A DNA stretch of 64,000 nucleotides from Pseudobutyrivibrio ruminis CF1b (GCF_000424005.1 NZ_AUJB01000011.1:62001-126000), one strand, 5' to 3'; positions 17,104 to 25,394 are shown, counted from the stretch's first letter. The notes: generated from the letters alone by a model not told the origin. Made by a program: numbers and translations.

Positions 17104-18165
17104 ATGAAAAAGCTTTTAGCAATTATATTAACTATATTCATAGCGGTCGCTGGTCTTGCCTTCGCCACCAAACTCCTTGAACCAAAGTATATGTCTGGTG
17201 TTCTAGAAGGTGCAATGATAGAAGAGTACTACGATGACCCTACAGATCACAACGTAGTCTTCATTGGCGACTGTGAGCTCTATGAGAATGTTTCTCCAGT
17301 TTATCTCTGGGAAAACTTCGGTATCAATTCGTATATACGTGGAAGTGCCCAGCAGTTAATCTGGCAGTCTTATTATCTTGCAGAGGAAACTATCAAAAAA
17401 GAGCATCCAGATATTATTGTATTCAATGTTCTTTCCATGAAATACAATGAGCCACAGAAGGAAGCTTACAATCGTATGACAATCGATGGTATGAAGTGGT
17501 CTTCAAGCAAGATTGGCTCCATCAACGCATCTATGACAGAGGAAGAGCACTTTATTGATTATGTCTTCCCATTGCTTAGATATCACAGACGCTGGAGCGA
17601 TTTGGATTCAGATGATCTTACTTACCTTGGTCACAGGGATAAGATCACTTTCAACGGATATTACATGCGTGTGGATGTAAAACCTGCGGAGAATATTCCA
17701 GAGGGAAAGCCACTTGCTGATTATCAGTTTGGCTCTAACGCATATACGTACCTAGACAAGCTCACAAAGCTTTGCAAGGACAATGATGTGCAGCTTATTT
17801 TGGTTAAGGCGCCTACTCTTTATCCATACTGGTACAGCCAGTGGGAGGAGCAGATAGTGGACTATGCTGCTGCCAATGATTTGCCTTATATCAACTTCCT
17901 TGATTTACAGGATGAGATGGGAATTGACTGGAATGAGGATACATATGATGGTGGTCTTCATTTAAACCTTGCTGGAGCAGAGAAAATGTCTCAGTATTTT
18001 GGAAAGGTATTATCAGAGGAATTTAAGGTTCCTGACAGAAGAGGTGAGGCAGAGCTTGACTCATATTGGAAGCTGGTTTCTGACCGCTATAACGCTGAAA
18101 TAGAGCGTCAGAACACTAATTTAAAGCTATACGGAACAGTTCACGGCCCAGAGGAGAATCAATAA
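17104..18165 (+). CDS. DltD-like SGNH-fold envelope protein with Cys at the nucleophile site
   Basis: The 353-residue protein has one N-terminal membrane anchor (about 4-22) and an extracellular SGNH-like domain. The first block reads [12 protein letters not shown], so Cys 57 replaces the usual GDS Ser. The final block [13 protein letters not shown] (near 282) provides the Asp-His pair. DltD proteins help hand D-alanine to teichoic acid outside the cell. Position directly after the MBOAT gene fits that job. Whether Cys 57 is catalytic, giving a thioester intermediate, is inference. The stop overlaps the dtd start by one base. Confidence 0.82.
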   Translation: MKKLLAIILTIFIAVAGLAFATKLLEPKYMSGVLEGAMIEEYYDDPTDHNVVFIGDCELYENVSPVYLWENFGINSYIRGSAQQLIWQSYYLAEETIKKEHPDIIVFNVLSMKYNEPQKEAYNRMTIDGMKWSSSKIGSINASMTEEEHFIDYVFPLLRYHRRWSDLDSDDLTYLGHRDKITFNGYYMRVDVKPAENIPEGKPLADYQFGSNAYTYLDKLTKLCKDNDVQLILVKAPTLYPYWYSQWEEQIVDYAAANDLPYINFLDLQDEMGIDWNEDTYDGGLHLNLAGAEKMSQYFGKVLSEEFKVPDRRGEAELDSYWKLVSDRYNAEIERQNTNLKLYGTVHGPEENQ

Positions 18166-18614
18166 TGAAATTTGTAATTCAACGTGTAAATGAAGCATCA
18201 GTAGCTGTAGATGGCAACACTATCGGCGCCATCAAAAAAGGATTTCTTGTTTTGATAGGAGTGTCAGATTCAGACACAAAAGAAATTGCCGACAAGATGG
18301 TAAAGAAACTTTTAGGACTTCGTATTTTCGATGATGAGAATGATAAGATTAATCTTTCACTTACAGATGTGGGAGGGGAGCTTCTTCTGATTTCTCAGTT
18401 CACTCTTTATGCAAACTGTAAGAAAGGCTATCGCCCATCATTTACAGATGCAGGAGCACCAGATTTTGCCAATGAAATGTACGAGTATATTATCAGCCAG
18501 TGTCATGAGGCTGGATACCACGTTGAGACAGGAGAGTTCGGAGCTGATATGAAGGTTTCCCTCCTGAACGATGGACCATTTACAATAGTATTAGATTCAG
18601 CAGAGATATGTTAA
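18165..18614 (+). CDS. dtd: D-aminoacyl-tRNA deacylase
   Basis: The 149-residue protein has both signature motifs: SQFTLYA near residues 77-83 and the Gly-cisPro loop NDGPFT near 134. Dtd hydrolyses D-amino acids wrongly attached to tRNA, recycling tRNA and protecting translation. Start and stop codons overlap (TAATG) with the DltD-like gene, so it is the last gene of the racemase/dlt-like operon. That placement makes sense if the operon raises the internal level of a D-amino acid. Confidence 0.95.
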   Translation: MKFVIQRVNEASVAVDGNTIGAIKKGFLVLIGVSDSDTKEIADKMVKKLLGLRIFDDENDKINLSLTDVGGELLLISQFTLYANCKKGYRPSFTDAGAPDFANEMYEYIISQCHEAGYHVETGEFGADMKVSLLNDGPFTIVLDSAEIC

Positions 18615-18620
18615 GACGAA

Positions 18621-18657
18621 AAAACAGAGTCCCTTTTGAGACTCTGTTTTAGTTTTT
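18621..18657. terminator. Bidirectional terminator between dtd and a small reverse gene
   Basis: Eleven-base perfect stem AAAACAGAGTC/GACTCTGTTTT with an 8-base loop; T-rich on the right and A-rich on the left, so it can stop both strands. Confidence 0.88.
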
Positions 18658-18659
18658 GT

Positions 18660-18800
18660 TTAATTATTAAAAATTCCTATAATCTTCTGTACCAGCGAAG
18701 GCTTAGGCTCAATCATCTTTTCTAAATCCTCTTTATAATGACCTTCTTTGTAAGCTCTCGCAAGTTTTGATTCCATTCTCTTAATGCTTTCTTCATTCAT
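18660..18800 (-). CDS. 46-residue hypothetical protein
   Basis: A reverse-strand gene starts at ATG 18800 with AGGAGGG six to seven bases upstream, and ends at a shared terminator. The product is charged and amphipathic: MNEESIKRMESKLARAYKEG at the start, a Pro-flanked hinge EPKPS, and a short hydrophobic tail (LVQKIIGIFNN). It is soluble or peripherally membrane-bound. I do not recognise a family. The strong ribosome site and matched terminator make it a real gene despite its size. Confidence 0.65.
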   Translation of the reverse strand: MNEESIKRMESKLARAYKEGHYKEDLEKMIEPKPSLVQKIIGIFNN

Positions 18801-18938
18801 AGCAAATCCCTCCTTTTAGTTAGACTATGAAAGTAATTAGAAAACATTAATCTCCCAAAAATGAATCTCATACCACCTAAGGTGTGTAATAAGAATATAC
18901 ATCAAAAGGTATGTATTAATTGTGAAGTAACTGGGATA

Positions 18939-19070
18939 TCACTGTGATTTTTTAGTGTTCTCATTCTCAGTATTATAATCAGACTTTGTTGAAGCTGATT
19001 CCTGATCAACAATATATTTTAATAGGGCGTTAAATGGGCAAACTTCATTTCCACAACATGGACATTTCAT
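18939..19070 (-). CDS. 43-residue zinc-ribbon-like small protein
   Basis: ATG 19070 has AAAGGAGA seven bases upstream. The product begins MKCPCCGNEVCPFN: two closely spaced Cys pairs (CPCC) plus a further Cys, as in half of a zinc ribbon, then a helix (ALLKYIVDQE) and a polar tail. An in-frame extension back to 19247 runs through the tRNA terminators and is not coding. Metal binding is likely; the role is unknown. Confidence 0.6.
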   Translation of the reverse strand: MKCPCCGNEVCPFNALLKYIVDQESASTKSDYNTENENTKKSQ

Positions 19071-19169
19071 AGGTACATCTCCTTTTGCTATAAAAATAAT
19101 GCTAATTATATTAATGAAAAATAAACAACATCGGGGATTATACCACAGATTTACGAAAATGTGAATTAA

Positions 19170-19198
19170 AAAAGAGCAACCAAAAATGGTTGCTCTGT
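19170..19198 (-). terminator. Second terminator hairpin downstream of tRNA-Leu (minus)
   Basis: AGAGCAACC/GGTTGCTCT stem with an A-rich loop, T-tract on the reverse strand. It follows the first tRNA terminator at 19212-19241 and shares the AGAGCAAC arm sequence, so it looks like a duplicated unit. Confidence 0.65.
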
Positions 19199-19211
19199 AA
19201 AAAGTCAAAAT

Positions 19212-19241
19212 AAAAGAGCAACTATGCTTAGTTGCTCTCAA
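19212..19241 (-). terminator. Terminator of tRNA-Leu (minus copy)
   Basis: AGAGCAACT/AGTTGCTCT stem, loop ATGCTT, with A-rich sequence to the left that gives a U-tract on the reverse strand. It lies 6 bases after the tRNA 3' end. Confidence 0.8.
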
Positions 19242-19246
19242 AATCA

Positions 19247-19331
19247 TGCGGAAGGCGGGACTTGAACCCGCACGCTCGCAATGAGCACAAGATCCTTAGT
19301 CTTGCTCGTCTGCCAGTTCCGACACTTCCGC
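19247..19331 (-). tRNA. tRNA-Leu, anticodon AAG (minus copy)
   Basis: 85 bases with a long variable arm, as in class II tRNAs. Acceptor GCGGAAG pairs with CTTCCGC, anticodon stem CAAGA/TCTTG encloses loop CTAAGGA, giving anticodon AAG with G37, and the T-loop is GTTCAAGTC. Discriminator is A; no CCA is encoded. A34 would need TadA-type deamination to read CUN codons. All 85 bases are identical to the plus-strand gene at 29238-29322. Confidence 0.95.
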
Positions 19332-19340
19332 GTGCTATGT

Positions 19341-19407
19341 AAGTAATTTCTGAAAGAAATTACTTGCCCAGAACTTCCTTGCCGAAGGCAAGTCTTCAAT
19401 GAAGTTC
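19341..19407 (-). other. Two stable hairpins in the leader between promoter and tRNA-Leu
   Basis: Hairpin 1: an 11-base perfect inverted repeat at 19341-19351/19355-19365. Hairpin 2: GAACTTC arms (19371-19377/19401-19407) enclosing CTTGCC/GGCAAG, which on the transcript makes a UUCG-type tetraloop. The plus-strand copy of this tRNA has no such leader. They may guide 5' processing or attenuate. Confidence 0.5.
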
Positions 19408-19429
19408 TTCCTTGTTAGCGACAAGAAGT

Positions 19430-19458
19430 ATAATATCAAAGACCCGCCCCATAGTCAA
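19430..19458 (-). promoter_or_regulatory. Promoter of tRNA-Leu (minus copy)
   Basis: On the reverse strand TTGACT and TATTAT are separated by 17 bases. The segment through the -10 box to about 15 bases downstream is nearly the same as the promoter of the plus-strand copy at 29170. Confidence 0.75.
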
Positions 19459-19502
19459 CACTAAATTCACATTTTTTTTATAAAATTTTTATTGGTTCTT
19501 TA

Positions 19503-19531
19503 TTTACAAAAAAGAATTATGTGATATGATA
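19503..19531 (+). promoter_or_regulatory. Promoter of the carboxylesterase gene
   Basis: TTTACA and TATGAT separated by 17 bases, about 50 bases upstream of ATG 19585. It is divergent from the tRNA promoter. Confidence 0.5.
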
Positions 19532-19584
19532 TTTAGAAAGTTAATGCAAAATTGAATTGTGTAAAATCGAAGAAAGGGTTAAAT

Positions 19585-21396
19585 ATGTTTTTTTCGATAT
19601 CCGTAATAATAATCACATTATTATATTTAGTTATTTTAGAGCTTTCCAAAAACATGGTAATAGGATGGATAGTTGGTATTCTTGCCGCTATTATCATGCT
19701 GGCAGAAAGATATATGCTTAAGAAGCAGAATATTGTATCCCGCAAGTCTAAGTTAATAACATGGGGATGCTTTATTTTAGTTTTGGTTGTAAATATGTTA
19801 TTCACAAGACCACAAATCAAAAATGTTCCAGCCGTAGAAGTAAAGAATCCACAAATTACAGAAGTTGTTCAGGTCAAGCAGGGAAATCTTCGAGGCGTTT
19901 ACAATGAGGATAAGACAGTAAGAGTTTATGCAGGTATTCCATATGCAGCACCTCCTGTTGGTGATTTGCGTTTTAAAGAACCTCAAGATCCAAAAAGCTG
20001 GAGTGGAATAAGGAAATGTGATGAATTTGGCCCTATGGCCATGCAGGCCCGCAGCAATCCATTTATGGATAGCTTGTCACATATTCTTGGCTGGCATGAT
20101 TATCAGGTTAAGTTTGGTGACGAGTATCTTGAGGAGATGAGCGAAGATTGTTTATATCTTAATGTATGGGCACCTGCCACTGAGGATAATGAGCTTAAGC
20201 CTGTAATCTTTTATATTCACGGAGGCAGCCTTACAACAGGTCAGTCTTCTTATTCTGAGTACAGAGGCGAGGATTTGGCAAAGCAGGGTGTTGTATTCGT
20301 AAACTTTGCATATCGTCTTGGAGTATTTGGTTATTACACAGCAGATGATTTAAAAGTTGAGTCTCCAAATGGCACTACAGGAAACTATGGCCTTTTGGAT
20401 CAGATTGCAGCCCTGAAATGGGTGCGTGAGAATATTGAGCAGTTTGGCGGAGATCCTAATCAGATTACTATAGCAGGAGAATCTGCAGGATCATCAAGTG
20501 TCAATGCATTGTGCGTTTCACCACTTACTGAAGGCATGTTTAATTACGCTATTGCAGAATCAAGTGGAATCGGCGCAGTTGAGCCATTCCATACATTCCG
20601 TTCATATGATGTGGCTTTAGAGGAAGGCCAGAAAGTACGTGATACTTTTGGTGTATCTTCTTCAGCAGAGCTGAGAGATATTTCAGCATGGGAACTTCTT
20701 AAGACCGATAGCGACCAGTCGGCGATGACAGTGGACGGCTATGCCATAGTTGAGCAGCCATATCTTACATATGAGAAAGGAAACAATCACGAGAAGGCTC
20801 TTCTTAACGGATTCAACGTTAAGGAGTCAGATGCTTTCCTGTTGACAACAAAGGCTACAGCGGATAATTATGTGGAGCTTTTGGCGGAAGATATTGGAGA
20901 ACAGGCAGAGGAGATGGCAAAGGTAGTACCGGCCGACACTCCACAGCGTGACCAGCATTTCATTGTAGATTCCCTTGGAGATGCCAAAGGAGCACTTAAC
21001 ACAGCTTACTCGGCAATCTGGTTCAGTTATTCTCATTATTTATGGAACAATTATCTGATTGAGCAGGGCAAACCTACCTACGAATATTATTTTACAAAGA
21101 CAAACAATATTCTTTCTAATTATCATGCAGGAGAGTTACCATACGCTTATGGAAATCTCTGGAGACATCCAGGACTTTATGATGAGGAAGATTATAAGCT
21201 TTCTGAGATAATGCAGAAATATTGGGTGAACTTTGCCAAGACTGGAGATCCAAACGGAGAGGGTCTTCCTAGATGGGAGATGCGCTCTACCACACAGGAT
21301 AAGCTGATTCAGCTTGATACAGAAATTAAGATGGTGGATGATCCAAATCAGGAAATTTACAAGGTAATAGATAAATACCAGGATTCATTGAGATAA
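19585..21396 (+). CDS. Membrane-anchored type B carboxylesterase
   Basis: ATG 19585 with GAAAGGG upstream gives 603 residues. Three N-terminal membrane spans (about 3-22, 25-42 and 58-75) precede an extracellular carboxylesterase/lipase domain. Family marks are PVRVYAGIPYAAPPVG-like opening, EDCLYLNVW, the oxyanion loop YIHGGS, the nucleophile elbow GESAGSSS (Ser near 299), and HAGELPYAYGN carrying the catalytic His. The family hydrolyses carboxylic esters, in gut and rumen bacteria often plant or xenobiotic esters; the substrate cannot be read here. Stand-alone gene with its own promoter and terminator. Confidence 0.88.
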   Translation: MFFSISVIIITLLYLVILELSKNMVIGWIVGILAAIIMLAERYMLKKQNIVSRKSKLITWGCFILVLVVNMLFTRPQIKNVPAVEVKNPQITEVVQVKQGNLRGVYNEDKTVRVYAGIPYAAPPVGDLRFKEPQDPKSWSGIRKCDEFGPMAMQARSNPFMDSLSHILGWHDYQVKFGDEYLEEMSEDCLYLNVWAPATEDNELKPVIFYIHGGSLTTGQSSYSEYRGEDLAKQGVVFVNFAYRLGVFGYYTADDLKVESPNGTTGNYGLLDQIAALKWVRENIEQFGGDPNQITIAGESAGSSSVNALCVSPLTEGMFNYAIAESSGIGAVEPFHTFRSYDVALEEGQKVRDTFGVSSSAELRDISAWELLKTDSDQSAMTVDGYAIVEQPYLTYEKGNNHEKALLNGFNVKESDAFLLTTKATADNYVELLAEDIGEQAEEMAKVVPADTPQRDQHFIVDSLGDAKGALNTAYSAIWFSYSHYLWNNYLIEQGKPTYEYYFTKTNNILSNYHAGELPYAYGNLWRHPGLYDEEDYKLSEIMQKYWVNFAKTGDPNGEGLPRWEMRSTTQDKLIQLDTEIKMVDDPNQEIYKVIDKYQDSLR

Positions 21397-21403
21397 AAAT
21401 ATT

Positions 21404-21436
21404 AAGACAGCCTTAAAAATGGGCTGTCTTATTTAT
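21404..21436 (+). terminator. Terminator of the carboxylesterase gene, next to the intron insertion
   Basis: AAGACAGCC/GGCTGTCTT stem with a 9-base loop, then TATTTAT. The group II intron begins within a few bases of its T-tract. Confidence 0.8.
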
Positions 21437-21547
21437 ATGTTTGCGCGCCATGGGCGCGCTCTAACGGGTGTAAGTCCCAAACACGCCCAGATAGTGGGAA
21501 GTGTATAGCCGAACAGCAAGGGTGTCCATCGTGAGGTGGAATCTGAA

Positions 21548-21575
21548 TTATCCAAGTAGAAATATTATCCGAGAA
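21548..21575 (+). repeat. Left terminal inverted repeat of the RIT element
   Basis: Begins TTATCCAAGT and ends TTATCCGAGAA. It matches the reverse complement of 24955-24982 except at two positions. Confidence 0.88.
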
Positions 21576-21630
21576 AAAATCTGGTGATGTTGTATTACTT
21601 AGAATTCCAAACTTTTTTCCCGGATAACTT

Positions 21631-22656
21631 TTATATTCTGTTCAAAAAGTGCAGACCAGGATAAGAGTGTTTTGCTTCATTCTTCTTTTCTTCTACCATA
21701 AGAGCAGCCACAATTCCATTCTCTTTAAGATATCTATTTTTAAGTTCATCGCTAACTGTTGCATAAATCATTGTTGTCTCTATGGATGAATGTCCGAGAA
21801 AATTTTTTATCACTGGAAGTGGTATCTCTGCTTCCAACATATGTACTGCAATCGAATGGCGAAACGAGTGGGGAGAGTAGTTCTTTTCGCGGAACAATGA
21901 TGGGTTTTCCTGTTTAGCCAATCTCACATATTTTTTTACGATTTCCTCCACACAGGAGATTGTCATATGCTCATTTGTCTGACTTGAAAAAGCATGGCTT
22001 TCCAAAGAAGTCAGTTTATTTTCAGATGACAAGTAATCTCTTAATAATACAGCACATTGCGTAGGAATAGTTACTTTTCTTGCTTTATTGCCTTTGCCGA
22101 CAAGTTTTACGGACGTTTTATCTCCAAAGTGTATGTCACCGACTTTAATGTCGCACAATTCCTGAGCCCTTGCACCTGTTGCATATAGGACACTGAGTAA
22201 AGTGCGATTTCTAATATCAATCCTTTTGATTCCGCTTGGTATATGTAGCAGTAACTCGATCTCTTCTTTGGTAAAATAAACAGGAATTGTCTTTTCGGAT
22301 TTCTTTTTTGGTATTCCATTTACCGCACTGTAGAATCCGGCAGCCATGACAGGCTCCCTGGTTATAGCATATTTCGCAAAAGCAGATAATCCACTGAGCT
22401 TTTGATTCCTCGTATTGATACTGCATCCGCGCATTTCTTCCATCCATACAAGAAATGCTTCAAGTGTATTCTGGTCAAAAGTATTGAAGTTGACTTTTTC
22501 CGGGGGCAGTGTCCTTGTTTCCTTCAAAAAGGCAAAAAGCAACTGAAATGTATATGTATAAGATCGGATAGTGTTCTGGCTTAATCCTTTTGTGACAGTG
22601 ATGTATTTTGAAAGGTAATCAGACAGAACCTCTAAGAATACATTTTGTTTCTTCAT
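21631..22656 (-). CDS. Tyrosine recombinase, third gene of the RIT trio
   Basis: The 341-residue protein has an N-terminal SAM-like core-binding domain (about 1-110) and a catalytic domain with the full set of residues: Arg in YATGARAQEL, Lys in LVGKGNKARKV, HSFRH, the GHSS His and Tyr in TMIYATV. The start codon overlaps the stop of the second recombinase (ATGA), so translation is coupled. Together with its two partners it should catalyse excision and insertion of the element. The stop lies just inside the left inverted repeat region. Confidence 0.9.
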   Translation of the reverse strand: MKKQNVFLEVLSDYLSKYITVTKGLSQNTIRSYTYTFQLLFAFLKETRTLPPEKVNFNTFDQNTLEAFLVWMEEMRGCSINTRNQKLSGLSAFAKYAITREPVMAAGFYSAVNGIPKKKSEKTIPVYFTKEEIELLLHIPSGIKRIDIRNRTLLSVLYATGARAQELCDIKVGDIHFGDKTSVKLVGKGNKARKVTIPTQCAVLLRDYLSSENKLTSLESHAFSSQTNEHMTISCVEEIVKKYVRLAKQENPSLFREKNYSPHSFRHSIAVHMLEAEIPLPVIKNFLGHSSIETTMIYATVSDELKNRYLKENGIVAALMVEEKKNEAKHSYPGLHFLNRI

Positions 22657-23621
22657 CTGGTCACCTCCGGAAACACGCCTTCCGTGTATTGGGATATCTT
22701 CTCGTGCGCTTCATTATATAATTCGTAAGAAAAACGCAGATACCGGTCTGTCTCCATGATATTTTCATGTCCAAGATAAGTAGACAGGAATGGAACAGTG
22801 TTTTCAAACGTATCTCCGGAATTCTGAAAAGAACGAAAGGCAAATGTATGTCTTATGCAATGGGGGCAGATACCTCTTTCTCCTGGATGTTGGCGTATTT
22901 GCTGGATGCCGCTTTTTTCAAGCGTTACTGTAAACCAACGCTGTATCCAGCTTTGACTGGGAGGTTTCCCACCTTCACATGCAAAGATATATACTTCTGG
23001 CATGGAAAGCATCCCCCGTCTTATCAAGTACTTATACAAAAGAACGGCAGTGCTCTCCTTTACTGGAACTAGACGTTGACGTTTTCTTTTCGCTTTCTGG
23101 ATATTCAGGGAATTCTGAGTAAAATCAACATCCTTCACTTGTAAAGATAATGCCTCCGATACCCGAAGCCCACAAACATACAGTATACGAATCAACATTG
23201 GAAATACAATCGGCATATCAGTGCCTGCCCGTTTTAATGAATCTGCAAGTTTATCCGCTTCCATAATAATTCTATTCCACTCGTTCTCATTAAATATATA
23301 TGGAACATAGGTACTTGATGGTTTCCTTGGTGTCTCTGGAATGTAACATATGATTCCCTCTGCCTGCAGAAACCGTGCGAATCCTCTTAGTTCTATATAT
23401 TTCCGTTTTCTTGTTGCCGGTGAGCATAAAAGATTTTTATCCCACTCAAAAATAACTTCTTTGCTTAGGCAGAGCTTCTTTTCAGCATTGTCTGGAATAT
23501 AACAGTCAAGTTCTCTGAATAAACTTGCTATATTTTTTGTATAATGCCCTGCTTTGTGACGAAGCTCAAGGTATTGTTGCATTTCTTCGTATAACGAATT
23601 ACGGTATTGATTCATTTCCAT
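22653..23621 (-). CDS. Tyrosine recombinase, second gene of the RIT trio
   Basis: The 322-residue protein keeps the catalytic residues: Arg in YVCGLRVSEA, Lys in the KAKRKRQRL beta-turn, HCIRHTF, GHEN and Tyr in TDRYLRF. There is an insertion with two Cys around GICPHC before the HxxR motif, perhaps a small metal site. It overlaps the first gene by 10 bases and the third by 4. An internal ATG six bases later (23615) is a possible alternative start. The three together form one operon on the reverse strand. Confidence 0.9.
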   Translation of the reverse strand: MEMNQYRNSLYEEMQQYLELRHKAGHYTKNIASLFRELDCYIPDNAEKKLCLSKEVIFEWDKNLLCSPATRKRKYIELRGFARFLQAEGIICYIPETPRKPSSTYVPYIFNENEWNRIIMEADKLADSLKRAGTDMPIVFPMLIRILYVCGLRVSEALSLQVKDVDFTQNSLNIQKAKRKRQRLVPVKESTAVLLYKYLIRRGMLSMPEVYIFACEGGKPPSQSWIQRWFTVTLEKSGIQQIRQHPGERGICPHCIRHTFAFRSFQNSGDTFENTVPFLSTYLGHENIMETDRYLRFSYELYNEAHEKISQYTEGVFPEVTR

Positions 23622-24850
23622 TCACCGCCTTCCAGATAGGATAGAAATTTCCCTGTTGCAATCGGACATTCGAGCGAACATTTTCGTAACTGTTCGATAT
23701 CAATAGCAACATATCTTTTGGTAGCGTTTGGATCGGTATGCCCCAGAATCTTTTGCACGATTGGATATGGGACATTATCAGCTATAAGTCCGCTTGCCAG
23801 ACTGGAACGCATGGCATGAGGTCCCTGATGTCTGCCATCAGCAACAACAGCAGCAGAATGTATCCTTCCCGAAACAATACTCCATACAGCACCTCTGCTC
23901 AATGGTTGGTAAGGAGCTTGGGTACTGTAAAAAAGTTTTCTGTTTTCCAACAGTGGATTTACCTCTGACAGATAAGATTCCAGAGCATCTTTTACTGGTG
24001 GAAGAAGCTCTGCGCAATACGGCATTCCAGTCTTGGACTGTTTGAAAGATATATAACCGTGTTGAAAATCTATATTTTCTGTTTTAAGCTCAATGAGATC
24101 TTTCACCCGTAAACCATAAGTCATTAAAATAATTAAGACTGCATAATCACGTTTACCAATGAGAGTCGTAGTATTAATTCCAGCTAAGATTTGAACCAGT
24201 TCTTGGGTATCATAAACAGACGGCAGTTTCTTTTCGGAAATCACAGAGGGCACGGCGTTTTGAAGTTCAAGATCCGTTAATCCTTTTTTATGCAGGTATC
24301 TTAAAAAATGTGGTAGTTTCTGGCACATGCCTTCCACAGAACCTGCTGAAAGAACGGAGCAACCTACATGGGTTCCGGAAACTTCTTTTAGTGAACGAAT
24401 GCCTTGTTCATAAATAGACACCAAAAACTGAATTGCAAAGATTTTTCTAACTTCAATAGTAGCAGGTTTATATCCCTGTGCAGCCATGTCAGCTACATAG
24501 TCATCTATTATATTTCGAAAAATCAACGGTGGTAATTGTGCACTTTTATTTATTCGAAATTTATATGGTCTATGTAAAAGATAATCATTAAAGTGTCGGA
24601 TTGCTGTCTGGATATGTTTTCTGGTGCTTTCACTAACAGCTAGCGTTGGAAGAATATCTACAATAAATACATGGGCAGATTTCTCCGTGTATGTTTGTTC
24701 AGGCAATGAAAAGACATATTTTTTTAGCCTGTTAAGATGAGATTTGTAACCACTAATAGTTGATTTTGAGTACCCCCTTTCCAAAAAATCTTTCAGAAAT
24801 CGCTCTGCTTGTGATTCAAAGATTGCTTGAGTGCAGATTTGAAAATCCAT
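23612..24850 (-). CDS. Tyrosine recombinase, first gene of the RIT trio
   Basis: ATG 24850 was chosen because AAGGAG sits six to seven bases upstream; the frame also extends to 24886 without a ribosome site. The 412 residues contain an N-terminal DNA-binding part with a helix-rich segment (about 1-200) and the catalytic domain: Arg in TYGLRVKDL, Lys in KQSKTGMPY, HAMRSS, GHTD and Tyr in TKRYVAI. All five classic residues are present, so the enzyme looks active. It is the largest of the three, as expected for the lead gene of RIT elements. Confidence 0.9.
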   Translation of the reverse strand: MDFQICTQAIFESQAERFLKDFLERGYSKSTISGYKSHLNRLKKYVFSLPEQTYTEKSAHVFIVDILPTLAVSESTRKHIQTAIRHFNDYLLHRPYKFRINKSAQLPPLIFRNIIDDYVADMAAQGYKPATIEVRKIFAIQFLVSIYEQGIRSLKEVSGTHVGCSVLSAGSVEGMCQKLPHFLRYLHKKGLTDLELQNAVPSVISEKKLPSVYDTQELVQILAGINTTTLIGKRDYAVLIILMTYGLRVKDLIELKTENIDFQHGYISFKQSKTGMPYCAELLPPVKDALESYLSEVNPLLENRKLFYSTQAPYQPLSRGAVWSIVSGRIHSAAVVADGRHQGPHAMRSSLASGLIADNVPYPIVQKILGHTDPNATKRYVAIDIEQLRKCSLECPIATGKFLSYLEGGEWK

Positions 24851-24954
24851 AAGTTTCTCCTTTCTAAATGTACTATAATACTGCATTATAATCGGAGAAA
24901 ACTTATCCGAGAAGAAGTCTGAAAATACTGAATTATTCGTTCAAACTCAAGAAC

Positions 24955-24982
24955 TTCTCGGATAATAATTCAACTTGGATAA
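24955..24982 (-). repeat. Right terminal inverted repeat of the RIT element
   Basis: Reverse-complement partner of 21548-21575, ending ACTTGGATAA on the plus strand. Confidence 0.88.
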
Positions 24983-25014
24983 TTCAGATTATCTGAGTTC
25001 TCAGATAATCTGAA
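24983..25014. repeat. Perfect 32-bp palindrome at the RIT/intron junction
   Basis: Arms 24983-24997 and 25000-25014 are exact reverse complements with a TT centre. The last 8 bases (AATCTGAA) repeat the 8 bases just left of the element (21540-21547), and the first 8 (TTCAGATT) are their reverse complement. It is foreign to the usual intron text, which would run AATCTGAAGGAAGC directly. Confidence 0.85.
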
Positions 25015-25394
25015 GGAAGCTGTAAGCAAATCTCTGGTCCGACGGACAGGAATCACATATAAGGCTAGGCTACGAGAGATAAGTTGGCATATAGCAACAA
25101 AGTCTAATAACTATCACATTTGTAGTAGCAGAGTAAATGTGGCGGATATATGGAGAGAAAGAGCGTGCACCTTAAGCGTGGAGGTCTCACAGAGGTTCCA
25201 TTAGCCTAGTAACAACGAACTGTGAGAAGTCAGCCGAACCCATAGTAGCAAAGAAGTCTCTGTAATGGAGATGGAGCGAAGGGGTGAACAATCAACAAGT
25301 TTGAGTATGTCTCGTGTTGCAGGGATGACAACATCTGCCGTAATCAATCGGGAAAAGGGTGGTCAAATCAAGCGAGGCGAAAAGGAAAGAACGC

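Larger units (their letters stand above)
21548..24982 (-). mobile_element. RIT-type element: three tyrosine recombinases with terminal inverted repeats
   Basis: This 3435-bp unit opens with TTATCCAAGT and closes with ACTTGGATAA. The outer 28 bases at each end match at 26 of 28 positions as inverted repeats. Three overlapping tyrosine-recombinase genes, all on the reverse strand, fill it almost completely. This gene trio with imperfect terminal repeats is the definition of RIT (recombinase-in-trio) elements. Extra copies of TTATCCGAGAA lie inside both ends (21565 and 24903 direct; 21622 and 24955 inverted) and are probably recombinase binding sites. It is inserted in domain I of a group II intron. 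Confidence 0.88.
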
